Assembly (NCBI RefSeq): GCF_016790065.1
Contig: NZ_JAEUPY010000638.1
Coordinates: forward strand, 1 to 50,424
Direction of reading: 5' to 3'
Length of the DNA stretch: 50,424 nucleotides
Source of the DNA: Steroidobacter sp.
GTDB lineage: Bacteria > Pseudomonadota > Gammaproteobacteria > Steroidobacterales > Steroidobacteraceae
Made by a program: the position numbers and the translations under genes. Of the stretch, positions 1 to 10,251 are shown one piece after another. Positions within the stretch are counted from its first letter, which is position 1. Each line of letters begins with the position of its first letter. The notes below the pieces were generated by a model. It saw only the letters and a list, made by a program, of their open reading frames with translations. It was not told the origin of the DNA and searched no databases.

Positions 1-3000
1 ACGAAGCCATGCGCGAACTGCAGCGGCAGCATCGACGCGCCGGTTTCGAGCGTGCGGTGATGTGGATACATCTGACGTTCGATACGCAGCTCGCGATCAC
101 CCTTACCGAGCACGCCCGCACTCAGCTGAGTCATGAACGGCGTCGCCGGTCTCACGCTGAGATCAATACGACGCTTGCCGCTGGCATTGCCCGTCCGTGC
201 GACGAAGGTCATGTTCGCCGCACCCGGCACATCCTTCGCTCGCAAGCGGAAACGCACCGACCCTTCGCGTCCCTCAGCGATGCCAGCTTCCTGGCGTGCG
301 TCGCCGACGACTTCGAGGCCGCTGTCCGTTTCCAGCGTTACGGCGACGGTTGCGCTCGCGCCTGAGCCTTCGACGTTATTCGACACGCCGACGCTCACAT
401 CGAACTCATCGCCCGGTGACACCGTGGTCGGCGCATTCGGCGACAACACGAAGTCGCCGCGTACCAACGTGCGACTCTCATGCACGCCGACGCGGTCGTC
501 AGTCACGGCGATGGCCATCACCCGCAGCGTGCCGTTGAAATAGTCGGGCACGTTGTACTTGAGCTCACGAGTGGTCGAGTCGGCATCGACGATGCCCGAC
601 CAGTACGCCACCGGCTTCTCGCCTTTGCGTCGGAACGGATTGAGATGTTTGCCGAGCAGGCCCTCAGCATCGCCACCGGGCGCTGCCGCCAGGCCGAGCT
701 GTCGGAACTCCGGCAGAATCAAATCCAGAATCTGCGTGGTCGACACCTCCAAGGCGCGCTTCTGGAAGAAGTAGCCGAGCGGATCAGGCGTCTTGTACGC
801 AGCGACTTGCAGAATGCCTTCATCGACGGCGAACAACACCAAGCGCGACGGTTGCTCAGTGCGATAACGGAAAGTCAGATCCTGTCCCGGCTTCACCAGT
901 GTCGGCGCTTCCACCGTCACCGGATTGCGTCGCGCATCCACCGCGATGGAGAACGGCTGCACGCCATACGACATCGGGCTGGTGTAAATCTCCGACGAGC
1001 CCGTATCGCGCACGAAGGTCACAGAGACGTACGCGTTACCTTCCAAGCCCTCGGGCAACGTGATCTTTTGCACGGTGCTGGTGGTCGAGGTCTTGAACCA
1101 CTTCCACGCGTACACGCGTTCGCGCTCGATGGTGATCAAGCCCGCGCCTTCGTACGGCGCGCGAATCGAAACTTCCACTTCCTCGCCTGGCGCGTAGTCG
1201 CGCTTGGACAAGGTCAGCTCCAGCTCCGCGTTCTTTTCCAGCGTGCGGGTGACGTTGCCTTCACCGGCCACTTGATAGTCGAAGCGCGCCAGCTGCTGAC
1301 CGGCCGCATCTTTGACCACATAGGCGAAGTTGCCCGGCGCATCGGTCGCAAGTTTGAGCGAGTGACCCGCAGCCGCAATGGTCAGCGGTGTATCGCCGAG
1401 CGAAGTCTCTTTGCGACGCGACTCATATTTGAACGTGCCGTTGCCTTGGCGCATCAGTACGGAAACGAATCGAGTCTCCAAGCGCGACAACATCAATCCG
1501 CTGATCTCAGTGCGTTGGGCTTTGGGATCGATGGCGATGAGGCTAACCGTGCGCTCACCGTTGCGAGGCAGATAGCTCAGGTCGCCATCCGCTTTGTAGC
1601 CGACTAAATACGGCATGTTGGACACGAGCTGCGCAGCTTCCGACGTAACGCCACGACCGCCGTCGGCTTCGAAGCCCTGCGACACCAAGTGCACGCGATA
1701 GGTCGCTTTGGCGAAGCGCTGCAGGTTCAATGCGAGCGTGGCCTTGCCTTGCGCATCAGTCGTCGTGTCTTCCAACTGTTCGCTGAAGCCTTCACGCGCG
1801 TACTGCGGATCATGGAACTGATAGTCCGGATACGCACGGAACGAAGGAATGCTCGGGCTGAGCGTCAGATTGGAAACGATGCGCCGGTTCTCCGCCGGCG
1901 TGCCGAACAAGTTCTCCAATTGAATTTGCGCAGTCAGATCGTCCGGCGGCACCCAGCCATCGGCGGAAGTCGCGGAGAACGAGGCTTTCATGCGCAACCG
2001 ATCCGGCTGGAAGTCGCGCACTTGCACGGTTGTCGAACCGATCAGATCGGCGCTGTACTGATCGCGCACGATGGACAGTGACAGCGTGTACGTCCCGGTC
2101 GGCGACGTTTCTTTAGTCGGCTGCGCGATTTCGCCGAAGCCGGCGGGGCCGGGCTTGAACGTTTCGCGGCGAATGACAGTGCCTTGCGGATCGACCACTT
2201 CGAGACGCAACGGCAAACCGGAAAGACCGCGACTCCAATCCTGACTGCGGATCAACGCGCCGGCGCGAATCTCCTCGCCGGGCCGATAGATACCGCGATC
2301 CGAAAAGATGTACGCCGACAATGCCGCGCGATCTGCGTTGCTCTCCACGCCACCGATATCGAAGCGCGACAGATCGAGCGAGCGACCGCGTTGATCCAGC
2401 GGCAGGAACGAGCTGTCACCACCGCGACGAGCGAGATACAGCACCGGCGCCTTCTCGCGCTGGAAGCTTCTCAGCTCGGGGAAGCGAACATGACCTTCGG
2501 CATCGCTGGTTTCGGTGAGCACTGGCAAACCGTTGCGACCGATGATTTCCACCGACGCGCCAGCAATCGGCGCGCCACTGGCGATGGACTGCACGAACAC
2601 GTCTTGCGAGCCATCGACCGAGCGTTTCACCACCAAGCCGAGGTCGGTGACGACCAGCAATCGCGCATCAGCCAGCTGCGCGCCAATGGTTTGATTCCAC
2701 GCCTCAGGCGCGTAGTTCAACGGCCGATCTCCAACCGGATCCCACGCAATCACGCGCAATAGGAAGATGCCGCGACGGTCGCCCGAGTTGTTGTCGAGAT
2801 ACTTGCCGAGGTCGACCGATTCGTACTGCGCCTTGCCAGGATCGGTTGCGCCCAGACGAATCACTTCGTAAAAGCGCTCGGTGATGTTGGCGGACTCGAA
2901 CGCCCAGTTATTGAACTGCGGCGTGCCGAAGCTGCCGCTGGTTTGAGTCACGAGATGTTGCAACTGGCGCGGCAACAGTCGACCGATCTCGACCCGAATG

Positions 3001-4427
3001 GCGGGCAAGTTGCGAGCGAACAAGCTCACCGTCTTCTCGCCGGACATCGACAATAGTGAGCCTTGATGCAGGATGCTCAGTTCGCGCGGGAACTCCGGCA
3101 CTTGCACGATGCGCTCGACGGTATCGCCGAGCACATAGCCGCCGAAGGACTTCAGGCCCGCGTCGATCTTGATATACAGATAGCGACCCGGCGCGGCCTG
3201 ATAGCGCAGGCTGTGCAGATCGTAGTGCTCTTGTTCGCCCGGGATTTGTTCCAGCTTCAGCGCGTTCTGATTGGTCAGCACTTCAGGCCGGAACGTCGTT
3301 TCGTTCCAGGGATAAGGCTGACCGGCGCGACCCCGGTTGAACTGCTCTTGCAGCTTCGGATCCGGATGTTTCTCGGGCAATAACCATGCGTGCACTTTCG
3401 GAGGCAGATCGCGCTCGGGCACGGTGAACGACGTGTTGATCAGAATGACTTGATCGGGTTCGTTGCGTTCGTCGCGCACGATGTCGAGCGACAGGTTGGC
3501 GATCTTGAGACTGTTGAGTCCGGGCACTTCGACGCTGGCGCTCAACGTGTCCTTGGACTCGTTGCCACCGCGTGCGGCGCGTGTGCCGGGCTCGATGGTG
3601 ACCTGGAGTCGGCCGGCTTTCGGCGGCACTTCCAACTGCGCCGAATGCACGAAGGCATTGAGCTTCAGTTTGTCGTAGATGACGGTATAGGTCGGCGCGG
3701 CGAGTTCCTTCTCGACCGTGTCGGTCACCTTGTTGAACATTTTCAGTTTGACACGCTTCTCGAAGCTGGCCAGATCCACCGGATGCGAGAAGTTGATGCT
3801 GGCCACCACTTTCTTGTTGCCGGCGACCACCGGATCCTGATGAAACTCGGTGTTGCTCAGCTTGGCGACGAACGCCGGCGTCTGGAATTGAAACTGATAG
3901 TCCTTGAGCGTGACGTGGTCGGCCGCGAAGTCTTTGCGCGACAGCGCGACTTTGTATTGCTGACCGATGGGCCAGTCGGCGGTCGGTTGAAAGCGCAGCG
4001 TGCGATCGTCGTCCCAGAACCATTGGCCGGCGACGGCGGGGCTGATGTCGATGCCGGCTTGCTTGGGATCGACAGGATGACCGGCGCGCTCCAAGGTCGC
4101 GGTCGAGGCCGAGAAGTTCACGACCAGCGGGTTGGGCGGGCCGGGCGGCTCGCAGGCATAGCAGGTCGGGCCGGGCGCAGTGACCGCGAATTCGGTCAGC
4201 ACCGGTTGCGGCCGATTCTTGTACCACTGCCAGCCGAACACGGCGGCGGCGATCAAAACCGCAATTCCAGCGACTGCCAGTGCCGAGCCGCGCGGATTGG
4301 CTCGCATGCTGCCGCCGATACCGGTGGCGCCTCGGCGCACGGCGCCGCTGGAGGCGGCAAACCACTGCGGCGGTTGCCAGTTCAGTTCACCGAAAAGCGT
4401 CCGTAAAAGGCCCCGTAAGCGTTCCAT
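1..4427 (-). CDS. Alpha-2-macroglobulin family protein, inner-membrane anchored (3' end cut by window)
   Basis: Bacterial alpha-2-macroglobulins are large periplasmic protease traps. About 1,475 codons are visible and run off the left edge. The start is the first ATG after an in-frame TGA, with GGGG about 6 bases upstream. Residues about 47-64 form one hydrophobic segment (GSALAVAGIAVLIAAAVFGW) followed by basic residues. No lipobox is present, so a signal anchor is likelier than a lipoprotein. Typical macroglobulin stretches are readable, including KPGQDLTFRYRTEQPSRLVL, FAVDEGIL and LVRGDFVLSPNAPTTVSPGD. The C-terminal region, where a thioester CxEQ motif would lie if present, is outside the window, so activity cannot be judged. 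Family members often sit beside pbpC, and that side is also not visible. Long open frames on the opposite strand are GC-rich shadows. Confidence 0.93.
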   Translation of the reverse strand, partial: MERLRGLLRTLFGELNWQPPQWFAASSGAVRRGATGIGGSMRANPRGSALAVAGIAVLIAAAVFGWQWYKNRPQPVLTEFAVTAPGPTCYACEPPGPPNPLVVNFSASTATLERAGHPVDPKQAGIDISPAVAGQWFWDDDRTLRFQPTADWPIGQQYKVALSRKDFAADHVTLKDYQFQFQTPAFVAKLSNTEFHQDPVVAGNKKVVASINFSHPVDLASFEKRVKLKMFNKVTDTVEKELAAPTYTVIYDKLKLNAFVHSAQLEVPPKAGRLQVTIEPGTRAARGGNESKDTLSASVEVPGLNSLKIANLSLDIVRDERNEPDQVILINTSFTVPERDLPPKVHAWLLPEKHPDPKLQEQFNRGRAGQPYPWNETTFRPEVLTNQNALKLEQIPGEQEHYDLHSLRYQAAPGRYLYIKIDAGLKSFGGYVLGDTVERIVQVPEFPRELSILHQGSLLSMSGEKTVSLFARNLPAIRVEIGRLLPRQLQHLVTQTSGSFGTPQFNNWAFESANITERFYEVIRLGATDPGKAQYESVDLGKYLDNNSGDRRGIFLLRVIAWDPVGDRPLNYAPEAWNQTIGAQLADARLLVVTDLGLVVKRSVDGSQDVFVQSIASGAPIAGASVEIIGRNGLPVLTETSDAEGHVRFPELRSFQREKAPVLYLARRGGDSSFLPLDQRGRSLDLSRFDIGGVESNADRAALSAYIFSDRGIYRPGEEIRAGALIRSQDWSRGLSGLPLRLEVVDPQGTVIRRETFKPGPAGFGEIAQPTKETSPTGTYTLSLSIVRDQYSADLIGSTTVQVRDFQPDRLRMKASFSATSADGWVPPDDLTAQIQLENLFGTPAENRRIVSNLTLSPSIPSFRAYPDYQFHDPQYAREGFSEQLEDTTTDAQGKATLALNLQRFAKATYRVHLVSQGFEADGGRGVTSEAAQLVSNMPYLVGYKADGDLSYLPRNGERTVSLIAIDPKAQRTEISGLMLSRLETRFVSVLMRQGNGTFKYESRRKETSLGDTPLTIAAAGHSLKLATDAPGNFAYVVKDAAGQQLARFDYQVAGEGNVTRTLEKNAELELTLSKRDYAPGEEVEVSIRAPYEGAGLITIERERVYAWKWFKTSTTSTVQKITLPEGLEGNAYVSVTFVRDTGSSEIYTSPMSYGVQPFSIAVDARRNPVTVEAPTLVKPGQDLTFRYRTEQPSRLVLFAVDEGILQVAAYKTPDPLGYFFQKRALEVSTTQILDLILPEFRQLGLAAAPGGDAEGLLGKHLNPFRRKGEKPVAYWSGIVDADSTTRELKYNVPDYFNGTLRVMAIAVTDDRVGVHESRTLVRGDFVLSPNAPTTVSPGDEFDVSVGVSNNVEGSGASATVAVTLETDSGLEVVGDARQEAGIAEGREGSVRFRLRAKDVPGAANMTFVARTGNASGKRRIDLSVRPATPFMTQLSAGVLGKGDRELRIERQMYPHHRTLETGASMLPLQFAHGF

Positions 4428-4590
4428 TCAGCAACCCCATGGCCAGACAGATTGGAGCTCAGAATCGCTATTTAGCGTCATGAGCCCGCATGTTGGGCGG
4501 CGATTGTGCCGGAAGCCGGTCAGGAATGTGGCAAACCCGTGGCGCGCGCGGGACAATGGCACCGAAGCCGGCTAGAGCTGGCTACTCCGG

Positions 4591-5061
4591 ATGGGATCCA
4601 TGGCCGAATACACCGCCACCGTGTCCTGGCAGCGCCTCGGCGCCGTGTTCACGGACAATAAGTATTCCCGGGCGCACGAGTGGCGCTTCGACGGCGGGGT
4701 GGTGGTGCCTGGCTCGAGTTCGCCGCACGTGGTGCGGGTGCCGTTGTCCGATCCGGCCGCGGTCGATCCCGAAGAAGCCTTCGTGGCGTCGTTATCCAGC
4801 TGCCACATGCTGTTCTTCCTGTCTTTCGCGGCCGAAGCGGGCTTCGTGGTGGACAGTTACGAGGACGCGGCGGTGGGTGTCATGGGTAAAAACGAGGCCG
4901 GGCGCATCGCCATGACGGTCGTGACTCTGCGGCCCAAGGTCGTGTTTTCCGGGCGCGCGCCTGGCGCCGAGCAATTGGAGCAGCTCCATCACCGCTCCCA
5001 CGATGAATGTTTTATCGCCGCGTCGGTCAAAACCGACGTGCGTTGCGAGCCGGTTGCGTAA
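4591..5061 (+). CDS. OsmC/Ohr-family peroxiredoxin-like protein
   Basis: OsmC-family proteins reduce organic hydroperoxides with a pair of redox cysteines in the cytoplasm. The 156-residue length fits. Both expected cysteines are present: Cys71 in the SSCHMLFFL helix and Cys140 in HDECFIAASV. The sequence resembles the general OsmC subgroup more than Ohr or OsmC proper, so the substrate is uncertain. The start could be ATG 4591 or the in-frame ATG 4600 (MAEYTATVSW), which matches the usual family N-terminus. It is divergent from the macroglobulin gene, with 163 bases between them. A lipoprotein gene and the glycogen genes follow in the same direction. Confidence 0.88.
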   Translation: MGSMAEYTATVSWQRLGAVFTDNKYSRAHEWRFDGGVVVPGSSSPHVVRVPLSDPAAVDPEEAFVASLSSCHMLFFLSFAAEAGFVVDSYEDAAVGVMGKNEAGRIAMTVVTLRPKVVFSGRAPGAEQLEQLHHRSHDECFIAASVKTDVRCEPVA

Positions 5062-5127
5062 TATGCCGGCCCGCGTAGCATGCCCCGTTCGGTATCTTTC
5101 ACGACTGCGATGACCTCGACCTGCCGC

Positions 5128-5718
5128 ATGAACAAGATTCTTTACTGCGCCCTGTTGCTGCCCTTGTTGACGGCCTGCGGTGGCGGCAAGGAAGTGGTGT
5201 GCTCGGAAAAGAACGAGCCGTACCTGACTTCGCGTAACAATGTCCAGCTAAAAGTGCCGGACGGCATGACCCAGCCGAACCGCTCCGAAGCGCTGGCGAT
5301 TCCCGAATCCAAGCCGGTGACGCGCAAGGGCACCGCCTGCCTGGACGAACCGCCGTCGTACTTCCGTTCCGCGGGCACGACTGCTCGGTCGCCGGAGGAA
5401 GTGGTGGCGAGCTGGGCGCAGGCTTGGGCAAACCGCGAAGCAGATGCGGTCGTCGCGCTTTATTCTTCTACCTTCACCGCGCCGACCGATTCGGCCGGCA
5501 GCGCCGCGTGGCTGGAACAGCGTCGGGAACAGGTGGCCACCGGCCCCGTGCCTGATTCAGTCGTCGAAGGGTTGCGCGTCGAACCGGCTGGCGACGATCG
5601 GCGCATCGTGCAGTTCGTGCAGAAGTTCGGCACCAACTCGTTGCGCAAAGAGTTGACCTTGGTGCGCGAGGGTGCTTCCTGGCGAATCGTCGCCGAGAAG
5701 GTGGCCGAAGTTAAATAG
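5128..5718 (+). CDS. Lipoprotein with BamC-like N-terminal stretch and NTF2/SnoaL-like C-terminal domain
   Basis: The frame opens further upstream, but the ATG at 5128 gives a clear lipoprotein signal: MNKILYCALLLPLLTAC with lipobox LTAC and Cys17. Glycine at +2 predicts outer-membrane sorting. Residues about 25-60 (VQLKVPDGMTQPNRSEALAI) recall the short BamC-type motif seen in several outer-membrane lipoproteins. From about residue 95, an AQAWANREADAVVALYSSTF segment followed by a beta-rich tail looks like the NTF2/SnoaL-like fold found at the ends of some periplasmic proteins. Its function is unknown. It ends 11 bases before glgP and may be co-transcribed with it. The domain assignments are inference from pattern only. 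Confidence 0.75.
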   Translation: MNKILYCALLLPLLTACGGGKEVVCSEKNEPYLTSRNNVQLKVPDGMTQPNRSEALAIPESKPVTRKGTACLDEPPSYFRSAGTTARSPEEVVASWAQAWANREADAVVALYSSTFTAPTDSAGSAAWLEQRREQVATGPVPDSVVEGLRVEPAGDDRRIVQFVQKFGTNSLRKELTLVREGASWRIVAEKVAEVK

Positions 5719-5729
5719 CGAGGCTTTGC

Positions 5730-8198
5730 ATGGCGAGTTCTGCGATTCATTCGGCGGTGCCGTTGCGTTTAGGCGCCGTGCGTGAAGCAATCGTCGACCG
5801 CCTGGAGCGCGTGCTCGGCAAGTCGACGGAGAATGCGACTCGCCGAGACATCTACGACGCGCTGTCGATAGCGGTGCGTGAAGAGCTGACTGAGCGTTGG
5901 ATCGCCACCGGTAAGCGTGTGGCGCGCGCTCGGGTGAAGCGCATCTGCTATCTGTCCATGGAGTTTCTGCTCGGCCGCAGCCTGATCAATGCGCTGTCCT
6001 CGTTCGAGGACGAGTTGCTCACCGAAGTGCGCGAGACCATGGAACAGCTCGGGCAAGACCTGGAGCACATCGCCGCCGAGGAAGAAGATCCTGGCTTGGG
6101 CAATGGCGGTCTCGGCCGGCTCGCGGCGTGCTTTCTGGATTCGCTCGCCACGCTGGGTTATGCGGCCACCGGTTATGGCATTCGCTACGACTACGGCATT
6201 TTTACGCAAGTCATCGAAAAGGATGGCGCGCAGCGTGAGATCGCCAGCTCATGGCTGGGCTTCCATAATTTCTGGGAAAGCGGCCAAGGCGCCATTCGTC
6301 ATCGCGTGCGTTTCGGCGGTCAATGCCGTGCCACTCGCAATGAGCAGGGTCGCGTGCGTTACGAGTGGGTGGACACTCAGGATGTGTGGGCGGTCGGCTA
6401 TGACTTGCTGATCCCTGGCAATCGCAGCCCCACGGTCAATCATTTGCGCTTGTGGTCCGGACGCGCGATCACGCCGTTCCGCATCGAAGCTTTCAATCAC
6501 GGCAACTATGCCGCGGCCGTCGCGGAGCAAGTCGACGCGAAGAATCTGACTCGCGTGCTGTATCCCGACGACTCGACGCCGCAAGGCAAAGAGCTGCGTT
6601 TCAAGCAGCAGTACTTCTTCGTCAGCGCATCGTTGCAGGATCTGCTCGGCCAGCATCTCGCCGAGCGTCGGCCACTGAAGGATTTGTCCAGCGCCATCGC
6701 AGTCCAGCTCAACGACACGCATCCGGCGCTGACCATTCTCGAGCTGATGCGATTGCTGGTCGACACTTACGACATGGAGTGGGGCCCGGCGTGGAAGCTG
6801 ACGCGCGAAGTGTGCGGCTACACCAATCACACCTTGCTGCCCGAAGCGTTGGAGACCTGGCCGGTGTCGCTGTTCGAGCGCTTGCTGCCGCGGCATTTGC
6901 AGATCGTGTATCAGATCAATCGCGACTTCCTGGAAGAAGTCAGCAGCAAGTTCCCGCAGGACTTGGATCGCCGGCGTCGCATGTCGCTCATCAACGAAGA
7001 AGGCGATCGTCGCGTGCGCATGGCGTACCTGTCGGTGGTCGGCAGCCATCGCGTGAATGGCGTGGCGAAACTGCACTCGCGGCTGATGCGCGAGACCATC
7101 TTTGCCGATTTCGCGCAGCTGTGGCCGGAGCGCTTCACTAACGTCACCAACGGCATTGCCGTGCGTCGCTGGTTGAAGCAGGCCAATCCCTTGCTGTCGG
7201 CGCTGTTGACCGAGAAGCTGGGCTCGGCCTGGGAAAACGATCTGGAAGATCTGGAGCGTTTGAAGTGGGCCGCGGACGATGCCGACTTTCGGCAGCGGTT
7301 CCGGGCCATCAAGCGCATCAATAAAGAGCGCTTGGCCAAGACCATCAATCAGCTGTTGGGCGTGACGGTCAGCGTCGATGCCATGTTCGACGTCCAGGTC
7401 AAACGTATTCACGAGTACAAGCGGCAGTTGTTGAACCTGTTGCATGTCGTGGCGCGTTATCAGCGACTGCTCGATAACCCGAACGCCCCGATCCCGGCGC
7501 GTGTGGTGATGTTCGCCGGTAAGGCGGCGCCCGGCTATCACATGGCGAAAGCCATCATCAAACTCATCAACAACATCGCGCACGTCATCAACAACGACGC
7601 GCGCATCGGCGACAAGCTCAAGCTTTGTTTCCTGCCCGACTACGACGTGTCACTGGCGCAGGAGATCATGCCGGCGGCGGATCTGTCCGAACAGATTTCC
7701 ACGGCCGGCATGGAAGCGTCCGGCACCGGCAACATGAAGTTGTCGTTGAACGGCGCGCTCACCATCGGCACGCTGGACGGCGCCAACATCGAAATCAAGG
7801 ACGCGGTCGGCGAGGAGAATATTTTTATCTTCGGCATGACCACCGAAGAAGTGAATGCCTTGCGGGCACGGGGTTACTCGCCGGCGGACGAAGTGGCCAA
7901 GAATCCGGTGCTGAAGCGCGCCATCGAACTGATCGACTCGGGCTATTTCACGCCCGACAATATCTTCGACTCCAAGGTGGTCAGCGATCGGCTGCTCAGC
8001 CATGGCGAACATTTCCTGGTGCTGGCGGACTTCGACGAATACATGGCCGCTCAGGCGCGCGTCGACGAATTGTTCCTGAACAGCGAAGAATGGACCCGCA
8101 AGTCCGTGATCAATGCGCTGAGCATGGGGCCGTTTTCCAGTGACCGCAGCATTCGCGAGTACGCGGATAATATTTGGGGCATCAAGCCGGTTCTGTAA
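5730..8198 (+). CDS. glgP: Glycogen/maltodextrin phosphorylase
   Basis: It removes glucose-1-phosphate from the non-reducing ends of glycogen or maltodextrin. The length of 822 residues is normal for the family. The pyridoxal-phosphate lysine is Lys670 in EASGTGNMKLSLNG. Other phosphorylase landmarks are MEFLLGRSL, EEEDPGLGNGGLGRLAACF and VQLNDTHPAL. The start ATG has GAGG 6-7 bases upstream. It heads the run glgP-glgB-glgX-malQ, which supports a glycogen role, though maltodextrin phosphorylases look alike. No regulatory site was recognised in the 11-base gap before it. Confidence 0.97.
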   Translation: MASSAIHSAVPLRLGAVREAIVDRLERVLGKSTENATRRDIYDALSIAVREELTERWIATGKRVARARVKRICYLSMEFLLGRSLINALSSFEDELLTEVRETMEQLGQDLEHIAAEEEDPGLGNGGLGRLAACFLDSLATLGYAATGYGIRYDYGIFTQVIEKDGAQREIASSWLGFHNFWESGQGAIRHRVRFGGQCRATRNEQGRVRYEWVDTQDVWAVGYDLLIPGNRSPTVNHLRLWSGRAITPFRIEAFNHGNYAAAVAEQVDAKNLTRVLYPDDSTPQGKELRFKQQYFFVSASLQDLLGQHLAERRPLKDLSSAIAVQLNDTHPALTILELMRLLVDTYDMEWGPAWKLTREVCGYTNHTLLPEALETWPVSLFERLLPRHLQIVYQINRDFLEEVSSKFPQDLDRRRRMSLINEEGDRRVRMAYLSVVGSHRVNGVAKLHSRLMRETIFADFAQLWPERFTNVTNGIAVRRWLKQANPLLSALLTEKLGSAWENDLEDLERLKWAADDADFRQRFRAIKRINKERLAKTINQLLGVTVSVDAMFDVQVKRIHEYKRQLLNLLHVVARYQRLLDNPNAPIPARVVMFAGKAAPGYHMAKAIIKLINNIAHVINNDARIGDKLKLCFLPDYDVSLAQEIMPAADLSEQISTAGMEASGTGNMKLSLNGALTIGTLDGANIEIKDAVGEENIFIFGMTTEEVNALRARGYSPADEVAKNPVLKRAIELIDSGYFTPDNIFDSKVVSDRLLSHGEHFLVLADFDEYMAAQARVDELFLNSEEWTRKSVINALSMGPFSSDRSIREYADNIWGIKPVL

Positions 8199-8298
8199 GA
8201 AGACCAGCGGCTGTGAGAAAAGCCGGCTGTGAGGAACCCTCGCAGCCCGGTGGTGTTGTGAAGGGACAGCTCATTACCAAAGACGCACACGATTCCCT

Positions 8299-10197
8299 AT
8301 GAACTCGGCCCTATCCGACCTCGACTTGCACTTGTTCGGTGAGGGCAATCATCACCACATCCAGCAGAAGCTGGGTGCGCATCTGGAAGTGCACGACGGC
8401 GTCGCCGGCACTCGTTTTGCCGTGTGGGCGCCGAACGCGCAACGCGTCAGCGTGGTCGGCGAATTCAATCAGTGGGACGGCACTCGCAATGCCCTGCAGC
8501 GGCGTCATCAGTCCGGCGTTTGGGAAACATTCGTCCCGGGCGCAGGGGTAGGCGCGCTGTACAAATTCGAGATTGTCGGCGTGCATGGCCAGCTGCTGAT
8601 GAAATCCGATCCCTATGCCTTTGAGATGCAGCTGCGGCCCGACAGTGCGTCAGTGGTCGCGGACATCGACGGCTATGAGTGGGGCGACGGCGCCTGGCTC
8701 GAGCAACGGCACAAGTGGGATCCACTCCGCGCGCCCATCTCCATTTATGAGCTGCATCCAGGATCGTGGCGCCGCTCGTGGCATCGCAAGCCGGCATTTC
8801 TGACTTGGGATGAACTGGCCGACCAATTGATTCCCTATGTCCAGGACATGGGCTACACCCACGTCGAACTGGTGGGCGTGGCGGAACATCCATTCGACGG
8901 CTCGTGGGGCTATCAAGTGCTCGGTCATTTCGCGCCGACAGCGCGACACGGCACACCTCAGGACTTCATGCGCTTCGTCGATCGGTTGCATCAAGCCGGC
9001 ATCGGCGTGTTCATGGATTGGGTGCCGGCGCACTTTCCTCGCGACGGTCACGGCCTCGCCGAATTCGACGGCACTGCTTTATACGAGCACTCCGACCCGC
9101 AGCGGGGCGAGCACCAGGAGTGGGGCACCAAGATTTTCAATTATGGTCGCCACGAGGTGCGCAACTTTCTGATCGCCAATGCGCTGTTCTGGATCGAGCA
9201 GTACCACATCGACGGTCTGCGCGTGGATGCGGTGGCATCCATGATCTATCTGGACTACGCGCGCAAAGCGGGTGAGTGGACGCCCAATCAATTCGGCGGT
9301 CGCGAGAATCTCGAGGCCATCGATTTCCTGAAGCAGCTGAACTGGACCGTCGGCCACTATTTCCCCGGCGTGGTCACCATGGCGGAGGAGTCGACGTCAT
9401 TTGCCGGCGTGACCCGGCCGGTGCATTTGGGCGGGTTGGGCTTCCATTTCAAATGGAACATGGGCTGGATGAACGACACGCTGCGCTACATGTCGTTGGA
9501 CGCGCTGTATCGCCAGCACAATCACAACTTGATTACGTTTTCGTTCGTGTACGCGTTCTCGGAACATTTCATTTTGCCGCTGTCGCACGACGAGGTGGTG
9601 CACGGCAAGCGCTCGCTGCTGGACAAGATGCCCGGCGACGAGTGGCAGAAGCTGGCCAACCATCGCTTGCTGATGGGCTACATGACCGCTCATCCCGGCA
9701 AGAAGCTGATGTTCATGGGGGGCGAGTTCGGGCAATGGCACGAGTGGCGTGACTATGAAGATCTGGCGTGGGGCGCACTTCAACACCCGCATCATCAGCA
9801 GCTGCAGGCCTGGTGTCGCGCGCTGAACCACTTGTATCGCGACTATCCCGAGCTGCACGGCAGCGACAATCACGGGGAAGGCTTTCGCTGGCTGGAAGTC
9901 GACAACGCCCGCGAAAGCGTCTTCGGCTTCCTGCGCCAACGCCTGCCGGGCGAGGGCGGCACCCAATTGCTGATCGTCTTCAATGCCACGCCAGTACCAC
10001 GCGACAATTACACTTTTGGTGCACCGGTGGCTGGCCGCTATCGCAAACTGCTCGACAGCGACGCTGTCGACTTTGGCGGTTCGGGCTATGCGTCACAGAC
10101 TGAAACGCAAGCATATGACGAGCCCTGGCGGGATTTCCCGGCGCGCGTCACGCTGAATCTGCCGCCGTTGGCCGTGACCATCTGGGCGCGCGACTAA
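8299..10197 (+). CDS. glgB: 1,4-alpha-glucan branching enzyme
   Basis: It forms alpha-1,6 branches in glycogen (GH13 family, CBM48 domain at the N-terminus). Catalytic residues are readable: nucleophile Asp310 in DGLRVDAV, acid Glu363 in TMAEES and Asp431 in LSHDEVVHGKRSL. At 632 residues it is about 100 shorter than the E. coli enzyme and begins close to the CBM48 (AVWAPNAQRVSVVGEFNQWD), so it lacks the extra N1 module. That short form is common. The 100-base gap after glgP contains two copies of GGCTGTGAG but no recognisable promoter or terminator. Confidence 0.97.
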   Translation: MNSALSDLDLHLFGEGNHHHIQQKLGAHLEVHDGVAGTRFAVWAPNAQRVSVVGEFNQWDGTRNALQRRHQSGVWETFVPGAGVGALYKFEIVGVHGQLLMKSDPYAFEMQLRPDSASVVADIDGYEWGDGAWLEQRHKWDPLRAPISIYELHPGSWRRSWHRKPAFLTWDELADQLIPYVQDMGYTHVELVGVAEHPFDGSWGYQVLGHFAPTARHGTPQDFMRFVDRLHQAGIGVFMDWVPAHFPRDGHGLAEFDGTALYEHSDPQRGEHQEWGTKIFNYGRHEVRNFLIANALFWIEQYHIDGLRVDAVASMIYLDYARKAGEWTPNQFGGRENLEAIDFLKQLNWTVGHYFPGVVTMAEESTSFAGVTRPVHLGGLGFHFKWNMGWMNDTLRYMSLDALYRQHNHNLITFSFVYAFSEHFILPLSHDEVVHGKRSLLDKMPGDEWQKLANHRLLMGYMTAHPGKKLMFMGGEFGQWHEWRDYEDLAWGALQHPHHQQLQAWCRALNHLYRDYPELHGSDNHGEGFRWLEVDNARESVFGFLRQRLPGEGGTQLLIVFNATPVPRDNYTFGAPVAGRYRKLLDSDAVDFGGSGYASQTETQAYDEPWRDFPARVTLNLPPLAVTIWARD

Positions 10198-10251
10198 AAT
10201 CAGTCACTTTCGCGATTCGCTACTTTTCATGCGGGCCCCGGATCGGTCACC

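Noticed and set aside
480..1607. Long plus-strand open frame (375 codons) opposite the macroglobulin gene
   Set aside because: The opposite strand encodes clear macroglobulin sequence in this region. The plus-strand product is Arg/His-rich with no recognisable fold, as expected for a GC-rich shadow.
3283..4365. 360-codon minus-strand frame inside the macroglobulin gene
   Set aside because: It is out of register with the macroglobulin frame that starts at 4427 and yields an Arg-rich sequence without family features.
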